Source: Algorimicrobium sediminis | Lineage (GTDB): Bacteria; Bacteroidota; Bacteroidia; Flavobacteriales; Flavobacteriaceae | DNA: 64,000 nt | Assembly: GCF_042684585.1 (NCBI RefSeq) | Contig: NZ_JBHULS010000001.1 | Coordinates: forward strand, 62,001 to 126,000 | Direction of reading: 5' to 3' | Part shown: positions 35,991-45,457 of the stretch, one piece after another | Layout: each line of letters begins with the position of its first letter | Position numbering within the stretch: the stretch's first letter is position 1 | Notes under the pieces: generated by a model | The model's input: the letters and a program-made list of their open reading frames with translations, nothing else | What the model was told of the DNA's origin: nothing | The model's database searches: none | Translations under genes and position numbers: made by a program

Positions 35991-37172
35991 ATGAGTCAAG
36001 AAGTTAGTAAGCGATACGCGCAGCGCGGCGTTTCGGCCGCCAAAGAAGATGTTCACAATGCCATTAAAAATATCGATAAAGGTTTGTTTCCAAAAGCCTT
36101 TTGTAAAATTATTCCTGACTATTTAACCAACGACCCGGAATACTGCGTTATTATGCATGCAGACGGCGCTGGAACAAAGTCTTCTTTAGCCTATATGTAT
36201 TGGAAAGAAACGGGCGATTTGTCTGTTTGGAAAGGTATTGCCCAAGATGCGCTTATTATGAATATAGACGATTTGCTCTGTGTTGGTGCAACCGATAATA
36301 TTTTGCTGTCTTCCACAATAGGTAGAAATAAAAATAATATTCCGGCCGAAGTTTTATCGGCTATCATTAATGGAACCGAAGAGTTAATAGCCGATTTAAA
36401 AGCGTTTGGGGTAACCATTCACGCAACTGGTGGCGAAACGGCCGATGTGGGAGATTTGGTGCGAACTATTATTGTAGACTCTACCGTTACAGTACGCATA
36501 AAACGCACCGATGTTATTGATAATGCGAATATAAAAGCTGGCAATGTAATAGTTGGTTTAGAATCCTTTGGACAGGCTAGTTACGAAACGGCTTACAATG
36601 GTGGTATGGGAAGTAACGGATTAACATCTGCAAGACACGATGTGTTTCACAAAGCACTCGCATCAAAATATCCTGAAAGTTACGATGCCTCGGTACCGGA
36701 GGATTTGGTATACGCTGGGCAAGTGGGGTTAACCGATGCCGTACCAGGTGCGCCCGTTAATGCAGGTAAATTAGTGTTGTCGCCAACACGCACGTATGCC
36801 CCTATAATTAAAAAAATACTTCAGGAGTTTACAAATCAAGATATTCACGGAATAATTCATTGTAGCGGTGGTGCGCAAACCAAAATACTTCACTTTGTGG
36901 ACAACTTACATGTTATTAAGGATAATATGTTTCCAGTGCCTCCTTTATTTCAGCTTATTCAGGAGCAATCCAAAACAGACTGGAAAGAAATGTATCAGGT
37001 GTTTAATTGTGGTCATCGTATGGAATTGTATGTAAACCCAGAAATTGCCCAAAAAATCATTGATATTTCTAAATCATTTCAGGTGGATGCCAAAATTGTT
37101 GGGCGTGTTGAAGCTGCAGAAAAAAAGCAGTTAACAATAAAAAGTCCATTTGGAGAGTTTGTGTATTATTAA
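35991..37172 (+). CDS. purM: Phosphoribosylformylglycinamidine cyclo-ligase (AIR synthase)
   Basis: Closes the imidazole ring in purine synthesis, giving AIR from FGAM and ATP. It has 393 residues, the bacteroidotal form. MSQEVSKRYAQRGVSAAKEDVHNAI opens the protein; HADGAGTKSSLAY (about 46-58), MNIDDLLCVGA and HATGGETADVGD (about 141-152) are the nucleotide- and metal-binding loops. C-terminal HCSGGAQTKILHF and FNCGHRMELYV match the AIRS C domain. It is followed by DUF3078 after 17 bp. Confidence 0.92.
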   Translation: MSQEVSKRYAQRGVSAAKEDVHNAIKNIDKGLFPKAFCKIIPDYLTNDPEYCVIMHADGAGTKSSLAYMYWKETGDLSVWKGIAQDALIMNIDDLLCVGATDNILLSSTIGRNKNNIPAEVLSAIINGTEELIADLKAFGVTIHATGGETADVGDLVRTIIVDSTVTVRIKRTDVIDNANIKAGNVIVGLESFGQASYETAYNGGMGSNGLTSARHDVFHKALASKYPESYDASVPEDLVYAGQVGLTDAVPGAPVNAGKLVLSPTRTYAPIIKKILQEFTNQDIHGIIHCSGGAQTKILHFVDNLHVIKDNMFPVPPLFQLIQEQSKTDWKEMYQVFNCGHRMELYVNPEIAQKIIDISKSFQVDAKIVGRVEAAEKKQLTIKSPFGEFVYY

Positions 37173-37189
37173 TTTGGTAGTTTATTAGT

Positions 37190-38170
37190 ATGCGATTTAC
37201 AATATTGACAGTTTTTTTTAGTGTATTTTTTGTTTTTACTCAAAATGGTTTTGCGCAACCTGATTCGTTGTTTTTTAAGCCAGCAGAAAATTTTAATGCA
37301 CCGGTTTGGTCCAATTCCAATACAGCGGGGCTGGATATAAACGAGGTCGCGTTTGTTAACTGGAATTCGGGTGGTAGTAATTCTATTTCTGGTTTGGTTA
37401 GTATTGCCAGCGATTTGCGCTACAAATACCGAAATTTTATTTGGGATAGCAATTTGGCGGCTCGCTATGGTTTAAACAAGCAAGAGGAGCAGGAATTTAG
37501 AAAAACAGACGATTTGCTTGAAATAAAATCTAGTTTGGGGTTTCGGAAAAATAAACTTACAAATTGGTATTATTCGGCTAGATTTAGTTTTAAAACACAG
37601 TTTGCTAACGGGTATAATTATCCCAACAGAGATAATCCGATATCCAAATTTATGGCGCCAGGTTATTTGTTTTTAGGGGGCGGTATTGAATATGGAAAAA
37701 ATATCGATAAATTTTCTACTTACTTTTCTCCAGCAACGCTTAAAACAACCTTTGTTTTTGATGAGGCTTTATCCAACGCAGGATCCTTTGGTGTTATGCC
37801 TGCGGAATATGATGCAGAGGGTAATTTGGTACGTTCGGGAGAGCGCGTTAGGAAGGAATTAGGTATGCTACTTACAAGTACTTATGAAACAGCCTTGTTT
37901 GATAATGTGTCCCTTCGTAATTTTATGAGTTTTTACACCGACTATATAAACGATTTTGGAAACGTGGATGTAGACTGGGAGATAGTATTCGACTTTAAAG
38001 TTAATAACTTTATAAAAGCCACACTTGGCTCGCATATTAAATATGATAACGACATCAAAATAAAAGAAGAAATTACCAACTCCGAAACTCAAGAAACCGA
38101 ACTCGTTGAACTGGGAGCGCGGGTGCAATGGAAGCAGTTGTTAGGTGTAGGTGTGGTTTATGAGTTTTAA
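37190..38170 (+). CDS. DUF3078 family outer membrane protein
   Basis: A 326-residue exported protein of unknown function, typical of Bacteroidota. Signal peptide MRFTILTVFFSVFFVFTQNGFAQ. The mature part has repeated amphipathic beta strands with many aromatic residues and ends in Val-Val-Tyr-Glu-Phe, consistent with an outer membrane barrel. The WNSGGSNSISGL motif near residue 55 and ARYGLNKQ...FRKTDDLLEI are characteristic of the family. It lies 17 bp after purM and is probably co-transcribed with it. Confidence 0.85.
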   Translation: MRFTILTVFFSVFFVFTQNGFAQPDSLFFKPAENFNAPVWSNSNTAGLDINEVAFVNWNSGGSNSISGLVSIASDLRYKYRNFIWDSNLAARYGLNKQEEQEFRKTDDLLEIKSSLGFRKNKLTNWYYSARFSFKTQFANGYNYPNRDNPISKFMAPGYLFLGGGIEYGKNIDKFSTYFSPATLKTTFVFDEALSNAGSFGVMPAEYDAEGNLVRSGERVRKELGMLLTSTYETALFDNVSLRNFMSFYTDYINDFGNVDVDWEIVFDFKVNNFIKATLGSHIKYDNDIKIKEEITNSETQETELVELGARVQWKQLLGVGVVYEF

Positions 38171-38182
38171 ATAAATAAAAAT

Positions 38183-38212
38183 TATTTGTTAACTTTTGGT
38201 TGTTAACAAATA
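38183..38212. promoter_or_regulatory. 11-bp-arm palindrome between the DUF3078 gene and nrdJ
   Basis: TATTTGTTAAC and GTTAACAAATA are perfect inverted copies around an 8-bp centre. It starts 13 bp after the DUF3078 stop and 131 bp before nrdJ. No T tract follows on the plus strand, so it is a poor terminator; it may be an operator or an RNA-stabilising hairpin. Confidence 0.5.
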
Positions 38213-38343
38213 TATAAATAATTGGTTTTTAGTTAATTAAAAATATTAGCTGAAAACTTTTTATTTTTTATAGTGGTTTAAATAGAAAAAAATTACGTTC
38301 TTTACTAAACAAATAATTTCACCAATTTAAACCATCTTCCACT

Positions 38344-40902
38344 ATGGCAACACAGGTTAAAACAGTTAGCAGTGCTAAAACCTACACGCAAGAAGAGGCT
38401 TTTGAGGCTTCTGTACAATATTTTAAGGGCGACGATCTTGCAGCACGCGTTTGGATTAATAAATATGCATTAAAAGATTCAGAAGGCAATTTGTACGAGC
38501 GAACGCCGCACGATATGCATGTGCGTATTGCTAAAGAAATAGCACGTATTGAAAGTCGCTATCCAAATCCTATGTCTGAACAAGACGTTTTGGCTTTAAT
38601 AAAAAACTTTACATACATTGTGCCTCAAGGCAGCCCCATGGCTGGCATAGGGAATCCGCATCAAACAGCTTCCTTGTCTAATTGTTTTGTAATTGGTAAT
38701 GCTGGAAGTTCAGACTCCTATGGCGGTATCATGAAAATAGATCAGGAGCAAGTGCAGCTTATGAAACGCCGTGGCGGTGTTGGTCACGATTTGTCTCATA
38801 TCCGACCAAAAGGATCGCCTGTTAAAAACTCGGCATTAACCTCTACGGGTATTGTGCCTTTTATGGAGCGTTACTCCAATTCTACCCGCGAGGTGGCGCA
38901 GGATGGGCGTCGTGGCGCCTTAATGCTTTCGGTGTCTATTAACCATCCAGATTCTGAAGATTTTATTGATGCCAAGCTTGAACAAGGTAAGGTTACTGGC
39001 GCTAATGTATCGGTACGAATAGACGATGCTTTTATGCATGCAGTAAAAAACAATACAACCTATACCCAAAAATATCCTGTATTTAGTGCGCAGCCTAAAG
39101 TATCTAAAACTATAGACGCTAACGGTATTTGGAAGAAAATTGTACACAATGCTTGGAAATCTGCCGAGCCGGGGATTCTGTTTTGGGATACTATTATAAA
39201 CGAATCTGTTCCGGATTGTTATGCTGATTTAGGGTACACGACAGTCTCAACAAATCCGTGTGGCGAAATTCCACTTTGTCCCTACGATTCCTGCCGATTG
39301 CTGGCAATTAATTTGTTGTCCTACGTAAACAACCCATTTACGAAACAAGCATCTTTTGATTTCGACTTGTTTAAAAAACACGCTGTGGCAGCACAACGTA
39401 TTATGGACGATATTATCGATTTGGAGTTGGAAAAAATAGACGCCATTTTAGCAAAAATAGATGCCGATCCGGAGCAAGCCGATATAAAAGCAACCGAGCG
39501 TAATTTATGGGTTAACATACGTAAAAAAGCAGAAGAGGGCAGACGCACGGGAATTGGTATTACAGCAGAAGGCGATATGCTAGCAGCCCTAGGTATTCAA
39601 TATGGTAGCGAGGCTGGAAATGCATTTTCTGTAGAAGTTCATAAAACACTGGCTTTAGAAACTTACAGAGCGTCTGTGCAAGCAGCTAAAGAACGCGGAG
39701 CTTTTGCTATTTTCGATTCGGAACGCGAAAAGAATAATCCGTTTATTTTAAGATTAAAGGAGGTCGACGAAAAATTGTATTTTGACATGCTAGAGCACGG
39801 TCGCCGCAATATTGCGCTGCTTACAATTGCGCCTACTGGAACAACCAGTTTAATGACGCAAACGTCCTCCGGGATTGAGCCCGTATTTATGCCTGTTTAC
39901 AAGCGCAGACGTAAAGTAAATCCTAACGATAAGCAAGCGCGTGTAGATTTTGTGGATGAGGTAGGCGATTCCTGGGAAGAATATGTTGTTTTTCATCACC
40001 GTTTTAAGCAGTGGATGGATGTAAATGGCATCGATTCAACTAAAAATTTCACCCAAGAGGAATTGGATGCGCTTATAAAACAATCGCCATACTACAAAGC
40101 AACATCCAACGATGTAGATTGGTTAAGTAAGGTGTCCATGCAAGGAGCTGTTCAAAAATGGGTAGACCACTCTATTTCTGTAACTATTAATTTGCCTAAC
40201 GATGTTAGCGAAGAATTGGTAGGAGAGCTTTATTTAAAAGCCTGGGAAGTTGGCTGTAAGGGCGTAACCGTATATCGCGATGGTTCGCGATCTGGTGTTT
40301 TAATTTCTAACGATGATAAAAAAGAAACCGACCAAGCAGATACATTAACTAATTTCCCGGTAAAACGACCACAAATTTTGGAGGCAGACGTGGTGCGCTT
40401 CCAAAATAAAAAAGAAAAATGGATTGCCTTTATTGGGTTAATAGACGGAAAACCGTACGAAATATTCACCGGTTTGTCGGACGACGAGGATGGTATTCTA
40501 ATTCCGCGATGGGTAGAAAACGGCCTAATTATTAAAAATAAAAATGAAGACGGGACGTCTCGTTACGATTTTCAGTACGAAAATAAACGCGGCTATAAAA
40601 CCACTATCGAAGGTTTATCGCATAAATTTAATCCAGAATTTTGGAACTATGCCAAACTAATTTCAAGTACCTTACGACACGGTATGCCAATAGATAATAT
40701 TGTAGAACTAATAAATAGTTTACAACTAGATTCCGAGTCTATTAATACCTGGAAAAACGGTGTGGGTAGAGCACTTAAACGTTATGTAGCCGATGGTACA
40801 AAAGCCAAAGGGTATACTTGTACAAATTGTAAATCTGAAAATTTAATTTATCAAGAAGGCTGCCTAACTTGTAAGGATTGTGGCTCCTCTAAATGCGGGT
40901 AA
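38344..40902 (+). CDS. nrdJ: Adenosylcobalamin-dependent ribonucleotide reductase (class II)
   Basis: Reduces ribonucleotides to deoxyribonucleotides using B12 and needs no oxygen. It has 852 residues. Active-site landmarks are TASLSNCFVIG (about 110, first redox Cys), STNPCGEIPLCPYDSC (about 302, with the thiyl-radical Cys region) and LLTIAPTGTTSLM (about 495-508). The C-terminal region (about 690-830) is a TSCPD-like domain. The tail CTNCKSENLIYQEGCLTCKDCG carries CxxC pairs for zinc and reductant transfer. The gene stands alone. No cobalamin riboswitch is seen upstream. A second B12 enzyme is encoded at 48.5 kb. Confidence 0.95.
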   Translation: MATQVKTVSSAKTYTQEEAFEASVQYFKGDDLAARVWINKYALKDSEGNLYERTPHDMHVRIAKEIARIESRYPNPMSEQDVLALIKNFTYIVPQGSPMAGIGNPHQTASLSNCFVIGNAGSSDSYGGIMKIDQEQVQLMKRRGGVGHDLSHIRPKGSPVKNSALTSTGIVPFMERYSNSTREVAQDGRRGALMLSVSINHPDSEDFIDAKLEQGKVTGANVSVRIDDAFMHAVKNNTTYTQKYPVFSAQPKVSKTIDANGIWKKIVHNAWKSAEPGILFWDTIINESVPDCYADLGYTTVSTNPCGEIPLCPYDSCRLLAINLLSYVNNPFTKQASFDFDLFKKHAVAAQRIMDDIIDLELEKIDAILAKIDADPEQADIKATERNLWVNIRKKAEEGRRTGIGITAEGDMLAALGIQYGSEAGNAFSVEVHKTLALETYRASVQAAKERGAFAIFDSEREKNNPFILRLKEVDEKLYFDMLEHGRRNIALLTIAPTGTTSLMTQTSSGIEPVFMPVYKRRRKVNPNDKQARVDFVDEVGDSWEEYVVFHHRFKQWMDVNGIDSTKNFTQEELDALIKQSPYYKATSNDVDWLSKVSMQGAVQKWVDHSISVTINLPNDVSEELVGELYLKAWEVGCKGVTVYRDGSRSGVLISNDDKKETDQADTLTNFPVKRPQILEADVVRFQNKKEKWIAFIGLIDGKPYEIFTGLSDDEDGILIPRWVENGLIIKNKNEDGTSRYDFQYENKRGYKTTIEGLSHKFNPEFWNYAKLISSTLRHGMPIDNIVELINSLQLDSESINTWKNGVGRALKRYVADGTKAKGYTCTNCKSENLIYQEGCLTCKDCGSSKCG

Positions 40903-41093
40903 TACGGTTTTAAACTAATACCGAAAAGCTTTCCAAATTCCCGAAAGGATTCCGTTTAGCAAAAGGTTTTTAAAATGTTGCACCACACAGCAGCTTTTGA
41001 AGTCTTGGCAAAACCTAATAATCTTTCGTGTTTTTGGAGGGCTTTTTTGTTGAGATAACTTGCAGTAATGAGTTTATTAAGTTTTATAACAGC

Positions 41094-41753
41094 TTATAAC
41101 ATATTACTAGTAATATAATTTTGGTTTTCCAGTTCCTCCAAATTGGAAACCAGTTTGGTGTGTCCGTTTTTAATTAGGTATAGCCTGTCGCTTATGTCAA
41201 TAATATCCCTAAATAAATGGTCTGTAATAATAATTATTTTATGCGCTTTTTCTTGGTTAATGAGCTGTTTAATACGTGCCACATAAACCGGAGCGATATG
41301 CGAGAAGGGTTCGTCTAGGAGCACTACCTTGCACCTACTCATTAAAATTAAGTACAGTTCAATAATACGACGTTCCCCACCTGAAAGATGCCGAAAAGAA
41401 ACCTGCTTATATTTTTCAAATGTCGGGAAATGAGTAATAAATTCCAGCCAAGATATCTTAAAAAAATGAAAAGCGCGTTGCAGCTTCAGGTTGTTTGGTG
41501 TTGCGGAGAATTGCGGTAAGTAGCGCACCATGTTTGTTTGGTAAAGCGGTTTTGTAATGGGCTTGTTGTTTAAACGAATAAGTTTATATTTTGGTAGCAA
41601 GGATCCAAAAATGATGTTTAAAATACAGCTTTTTCCGCAGCCATTTCGGCCTAATATTCCTGTAACTTGGCCAGTTTGTGCCTTTAAATATACACCATTT
41701 AAAATGCATTTACGGTTGAAGTAAAGTTCTACATTATCTAATTCTAATGTCAT
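41094..41753 (-). CDS. ABC transporter ATP-binding protein
   Basis: A 219-residue single ATPase domain. Walker A GRNGCGKSC (about 34-42), Q-loop YLPQ (about 78), signature LSGGERR (about 123), Walker B KVVLLDEPF (about 137-145) and H-loop IITDHLF are intact. The N-terminal strand (LELDNVELYF) shows a normal A-loop Tyr. Its start overlaps the stop of the 95-residue membrane protein gene by 4 bp, so the two are translationally coupled. The substrate is unknown. Confidence 0.85.
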   Translation of the reverse strand: MTLELDNVELYFNRKCILNGVYLKAQTGQVTGILGRNGCGKSCILNIIFGSLLPKYKLIRLNNKPITKPLYQTNMVRYLPQFSATPNNLKLQRAFHFFKISWLEFITHFPTFEKYKQVSFRHLSGGERRIIELYLILMSRCKVVLLDEPFSHIAPVYVARIKQLINQEKAHKIIIITDHLFRDIIDISDRLYLIKNGHTKLVSNLEELENQNYITSNML

Positions 41754-42037
41754 AAAAAGCTATTTAGAATAATGGAAATTAATAAGGTAACCATTAAGTC
41801 GAACAAAAACATAGCACCAAAAAGTTGTCCTGCTGTAATGCCTAAATTTTTATAAAAAATGAACTGACGCTTCAAGGTAGTTTCGGTAAACGTGTACCAT
41901 AAAAAGCCAATTAAAACGAATTTAGAAATACAAATAACAACTAATTCCGATCCCAGACTTTTTAAGATAATTGTAATTAAAACGGACCAAAATAAATAGG
42001 GTTTATAAAATTGAAATAAAGCAGCTAGTTGATGCAT
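41750..42037 (-). CDS. Small membrane protein paired with an ABC ATPase
   Basis: A 95-residue protein with three hydrophobic segments (about 12-32, 34-52 and 70-94) and a basic loop (TTLKRQFIFYKN) between the second and third. No family is recognised. Its stop overlaps the start of the ABC ATPase gene, which points to a joint role, though at 95 residues it is far smaller than a normal permease. It is divergent from prfA. Confidence 0.7.
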   Translation of the reverse strand: MHQLAALFQFYKPYLFWSVLITIILKSLGSELVVICISKFVLIGFLWYTFTETTLKRQFIFYKNLGITAGQLFGAMFLFDLMVTLLISIILNSFL

Positions 42038-42142
42038 AGATGTAATTTACAAAAAAATAGATGAATAATTTTTAAAGTGACACGCAAAAAATATTACAAT
42101 TCATAAATTATCGTATTTTTACGGAACAATTGAAAAAACTAG

Positions 42143-43219
42143 ATGTTAGATAAATTACAAATTATAAAACAGCGTTTTGATGAGGTTAGCGATTTAATAA
42201 TCCAACCAGATATTATATCCGACCAAAAACGCTACGTAGCTTTAAATAAAGAGTATAAAGATTTACGCCTGCTAATGGATAAGCGGGAAGCCTACGTTGA
42301 ATTAACAGATAACCTAAAAGAAGCCGAAGAAATTCTTGAGGATGGTAGCGATCCAGAAATGGTGGAAATGGCCAAAATGCAATATGAAGAGGCTAAAGAA
42401 GGTATTCCGAAGTTAGAGGAAGAAATTAAATTTTTGCTTATACCAAAAGACCCTCAAGATTCTAAAAATGCGGTTGTGGAATTGCGTGCGGGAACAGGTG
42501 GCGATGAGGCAAGTATTTTTGCAGGCGATTTGTTTCGTATGTATTCAAAATACTGCGAAAGTAAAGGTTGGAAAGTCGATACCGTAGATTATAGCGAAGG
42601 TACCAATGGTGGCTTTAAGGAAATTCAGTTTGAAGTATCAGGTGAAGATGTTTATGGTACTTTAAAATTTGAGGCCGGTGTACACCGTGTGCAACGCGTA
42701 CCTCAAACGGAAACCCAAGGACGTGTTCATACCAGTGCCGCTACGGTTATGGTTTTTCCAGAAGCAGAAGAGTTTGATGTAGAGATAAACCCCAAAGATG
42801 TCCGTATCGATTTTTTCTGTTCATCGGGTCCGGGTGGTCAATCGGTAAACACAACCTATTCTGCGGTACGATTAACGCACATACCAACTGGCTTGGTGGC
42901 ACAATGTCAGGATCAAAAATCGCAGCATAAAAACAAGGAAAAAGCGTTTAAAGTACTGCGGTCGCGCTTATACGATTTGGAGTTGGCAAAAAAAATGGAA
43001 GAAGATGCCGCGCTACGTGGTAGTATGGTTACCTCGGGCGATAGAAGTGCTAAAATTAGAACCTACAATTACCCACAAGGACGGGTAACAGATCATAGAA
43101 TTGGTTTAACGCTTTACGATCTGTCGAATATTGTAAACGGTGATATTCAAAGAATTATAGATGAATTAATGCTAGCCGAAAATACACAGAAACTGAAGGC
43201 TAGCGATGAACATATTTAA
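42143..43219 (+). CDS. prfA: Peptide chain release factor 1
   Basis: Ends translation at UAA and UAG. It has 358 residues. An N-terminal helical domain (about 1-100) is followed by the codon-recognition domain and the catalytic loop SSGPGGQSVNTTYSAVRLTH, whose GGQ (about 232-234) is normally methylated by PrmC. The C-terminal helix region ends LKASDEHI. It is followed 37 bp later by pyrF, with a weak hairpin between. Confidence 0.97.
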   Translation: MLDKLQIIKQRFDEVSDLIIQPDIISDQKRYVALNKEYKDLRLLMDKREAYVELTDNLKEAEEILEDGSDPEMVEMAKMQYEEAKEGIPKLEEEIKFLLIPKDPQDSKNAVVELRAGTGGDEASIFAGDLFRMYSKYCESKGWKVDTVDYSEGTNGGFKEIQFEVSGEDVYGTLKFEAGVHRVQRVPQTETQGRVHTSAATVMVFPEAEEFDVEINPKDVRIDFFCSSGPGGQSVNTTYSAVRLTHIPTGLVAQCQDQKSQHKNKEKAFKVLRSRLYDLELAKKMEEDAALRGSMVTSGDRSAKIRTYNYPQGRVTDHRIGLTLYDLSNIVNGDIQRIIDELMLAENTQKLKASDEHI

Positions 43220-43227
43220 AAATGAAA

Positions 43228-43251
43228 GCCTCTAGTAATGGAGGTTTTTTT
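43228..43251 (+). terminator. Weak hairpin between prfA and pyrF
   Basis: GCCTC and GGAGGT form a short stem with an 8-nt loop followed by seven Ts. It ends only 6 bp before the pyrF ATG, so it may act as partial attenuation rather than a full stop. Confidence 0.5.
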
Positions 43252-43256
43252 ATGCC

Positions 43257-44078
43257 ATGACAACACAAGAACTAACCCAGCAAATTTTAAAAAAACAATC
43301 TTTTTTGTGCATTGGTTTGGATGTGGATATACATAAAATTCCAAAACATTTACTCCAAGAATCCGATCCTATTTTTGCATTTAATAAAGCCATTATAGAC
43401 GCGACCCACCATTTGTGCGTTGCCTACAAACCAAATACAGCATTTTATGAGGCTTACGGTTTAAAAGGTTGGCAGGCCTTAGAGAAAACAATTAACTACC
43501 TCAATGAAAACCATCCAGATATTTTTACCATCGCCGATGCTAAACGTGGTGATATTGGAAATACGAGTAGCATGTATGCCAAAGCTTTTTTTGAAGATTT
43601 GGCTTTCGATAGTGTTACGGTAGCACCTTACATGGGAAAGGATTCGGTTGAACCATTTTTGGCGTTTAAAAATAAACACACCATACTATTGGCTTTAACA
43701 TCTAATGAAGGTGCTTTCGATTTTCAAACAAAGCAAGTAGCAGGTGTGGAGTTGTATAAACAAGTGCTAGAAACTTCGAAAACCTGGGCGCATTCCGAAA
43801 ATTTGATGTATGTTGTTGGGGCAACTAAAGCCGACTATTTTGCCGAAATTCGGAAAATAATTCCTAATAATTTTTTACTGGTTCCAGGTGTTGGTGCCCA
43901 GGGTGGCAAGTTAAAAGATGTTTGTAAATATGGTATGGCTGCAAATGTGGGCTTGCTTGTAAACTCTTCTCGGGGAATTATTTATGCTTCCAATACGGCC
44001 AATTTTGCGGAGGCAGCAGCACAGAAAGCTCGTGAAATGCAACAGGAAATGTCTTATATTTTAAAACATGTGGATTAA
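43257..44078 (+). CDS. pyrF: Orotidine 5'-phosphate decarboxylase
   Basis: Last step of UMP synthesis. At 273 residues it is the longer type 2 form. The catalytic motif DAKRGDIGNTSSMYAKAFF (about 96-114) is intact, with LCIGLDVDIHKIP at the start, VAPYMGKDSVEPF and FLLVPGVGAQGG for phosphate binding. The downstream BtuF-like gene begins 11 bp before its stop, so translation is coupled. Confidence 0.96.
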   Translation: MTTQELTQQILKKQSFLCIGLDVDIHKIPKHLLQESDPIFAFNKAIIDATHHLCVAYKPNTAFYEAYGLKGWQALEKTINYLNENHPDIFTIADAKRGDIGNTSSMYAKAFFEDLAFDSVTVAPYMGKDSVEPFLAFKNKHTILLALTSNEGAFDFQTKQVAGVELYKQVLETSKTWAHSENLMYVVGATKADYFAEIRKIIPNNFLLVPGVGAQGGKLKDVCKYGMAANVGLLVNSSRGIIYASNTANFAEAAAQKAREMQQEMSYILKHVD

Positions 44079-44865
44079 GGACCAGTTGTACCGGGAGTGC
44101 TATTTTAGTAGTACGCCAAAACGCATAGTATGCCTAGTGCCTAGTATTACCGAATTAATTTGCGATTTGGGTTTGGAATCGGCTTTAGTAGGTGTTACCA
44201 AATTTTGTGTGCATCCGCAACATATAAGGAAACAAACAACGGTTGTTGGCGGTACAAAACAGGTGCATTATCATAAAATTCGCGATTTAAATCCGGACAT
44301 CATTTTGTGTAATAAAGAGGAAAATACGCAAGAAATGATTGCGGAATTAGAAGCGATAGCACCTGTACATATTAGTGATATTAATACTATAGCCAACTGC
44401 ATTGAACTTATACGCATGTATGGGCAAGTGTTTAATTGCGCGCCCCGAGCCGAACAACTTGCGGAAAAAATAGCAACTGCCAAAACAGATTTTGAAAAAT
44501 TTACAAAAACACTACCAACAAGGGAAGTGGCTTACTTTATTTGGAAAGATCCTTGGATGCTGGCCGCTAATAATACCTTTATACATTACATGTTAGAGCT
44601 AAATAAGTTTACGAACGCATTTGCTCATAAAAAAAGGTACCCCGAACTAGCCCCTAACACGGTATATGCTCATGTGGATTTTGTATTCTTGTCCAGCGAA
44701 CCGTATCCGTTTAAGGATTTGCACAAGGATTTAATACATCCTCAATTTCCCAATGCACACGTAGAATTAATAGATGGCGAAATGTTTTCTTGGTATGGCA
44801 GCCGATTATTACTAGCTTTTAGCTATTTTAAAAAATTACATAACTTCGTTTTGAGGCCAAAATAA
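44068..44865 (+). CDS. BtuF-like helical-backbone metal/cobalamin receptor without signal peptide
   Basis: A 265-residue protein of the periplasmic binding protein class III fold. The N-lobe has RIVCLVPSITELICDLGLESALVGVTKFC (about 20-48), VVGGTKQVHYHKIRDLNPDIILC and a linking helix; the C-lobe has KDPWMLAANNTFIHYMLELNKFTNAF, as in BtuF (W...F(I)..ML). There is no signal peptide or lipobox: the N-terminus is MWIKDQLYREC. It may act in the cytoplasm, or the start has been altered by fusion to pyrF (11-bp overlap). The ligand is probably a corrinoid or metal complex by family. Confidence 0.8.
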   Translation: MWIKDQLYRECYFSSTPKRIVCLVPSITELICDLGLESALVGVTKFCVHPQHIRKQTTVVGGTKQVHYHKIRDLNPDIILCNKEENTQEMIAELEAIAPVHISDINTIANCIELIRMYGQVFNCAPRAEQLAEKIATAKTDFEKFTKTLPTREVAYFIWKDPWMLAANNTFIHYMLELNKFTNAFAHKKRYPELAPNTVYAHVDFVFLSSEPYPFKDLHKDLIHPQFPNAHVELIDGEMFSWYGSRLLLAFSYFKKLHNFVLRPK

Positions 44866-45040
44866 GATCTTTTATACTGTCTATTTCAGATTTCAAAAGT
44901 GTGTCTACATCGCGACTAGTCATAGGCGATTTTGGTGTATTTTGTGCGTAAACGGCATGTGTGTCGTGTATAGCCTTAAGGTTTAAAAGATCTTTTAAAC
45001 TAACTTTTGTTTTTCCAATTTTACAGAATTGCGTTTCCAT
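44828..45040 (-). CDS. 70-residue protein of unknown function
   Basis: A short charged, soluble protein starting METQFCKIGKTKVSLKDLLNLK and ending SKRSYVIF. No family is recognised. Its 3' end overlaps the 3' end of the BtuF-like gene by 38 bp on the opposite strand. The amino-acid mix is typical of a real protein rather than a shadow, and most of it lies outside the neighbouring gene. It is followed upstream by another small minus-strand gene. Confidence 0.5.
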   Translation of the reverse strand: METQFCKIGKTKVSLKDLLNLKAIHDTHAVYAQNTPKSPMTSRDVDTLLKSEIDSIKDLILASKRSYVIF

Positions 45041-45111
45041 ATATTCTTTTTTAAATATATACGGAAACCACTAGTTTATAGATGCTTATAAACGTTAAAT
45101 ATTAGCTAAAA

Positions 45112-45315
45112 CTATAGCTGTTTGGCAGTTTGTGGAGACTCTCTGTTTAAATAAGATAGCTTATTTAATTTGTTTAAAACTTTTACTGCTTTAAATGCTG
45201 AAATATCGCTTTGGGCAGAATCGGTTTGTCTTAAATTGTAGGCTTGCTCCACAAGTTCTCGATAACGTGCTTGCAGCATGTCTTGTGATTGCTTAAGATT
45301 GAAGGTTTTTTTCAT
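45112..45315 (-). CDS. Lacal_2735 family small protein
   Basis: A 67-residue helical, charged protein. The pattern LQARYRELVEQAYNLRQTDSAQSDISAFKAVKVLNKLNKL matches the Lacal_2735 family, which is common in Flavobacteriia and of unknown function. A putative weak -7 box (TACATTTA) lies about 20-30 bp upstream on the minus strand. Confidence 0.75.
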   Translation of the reverse strand: MKKTFNLKQSQDMLQARYRELVEQAYNLRQTDSAQSDISAFKAVKVLNKLNKLSYLNRESPQTAKQL

Positions 45316-45457
45316 TGTTACTGGTACTTAAAATAAATGTATTTATTTTTTTCGAGAAATACCAACAAAAAATTAAATTTTTATTACTGAAATTGTTAAG
45401 TTTTTGTAAAAAATAAATTTTTAAAACATGTTTGTTGTAAAAACTAAAATTAGGTAT

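Noticed and set aside
38213..38343. Cobalamin riboswitch before nrdJ
   Set aside because: No B12-box-like conserved core is seen; the stretch is very AT-rich and too short for the element. The same holds before icmF.
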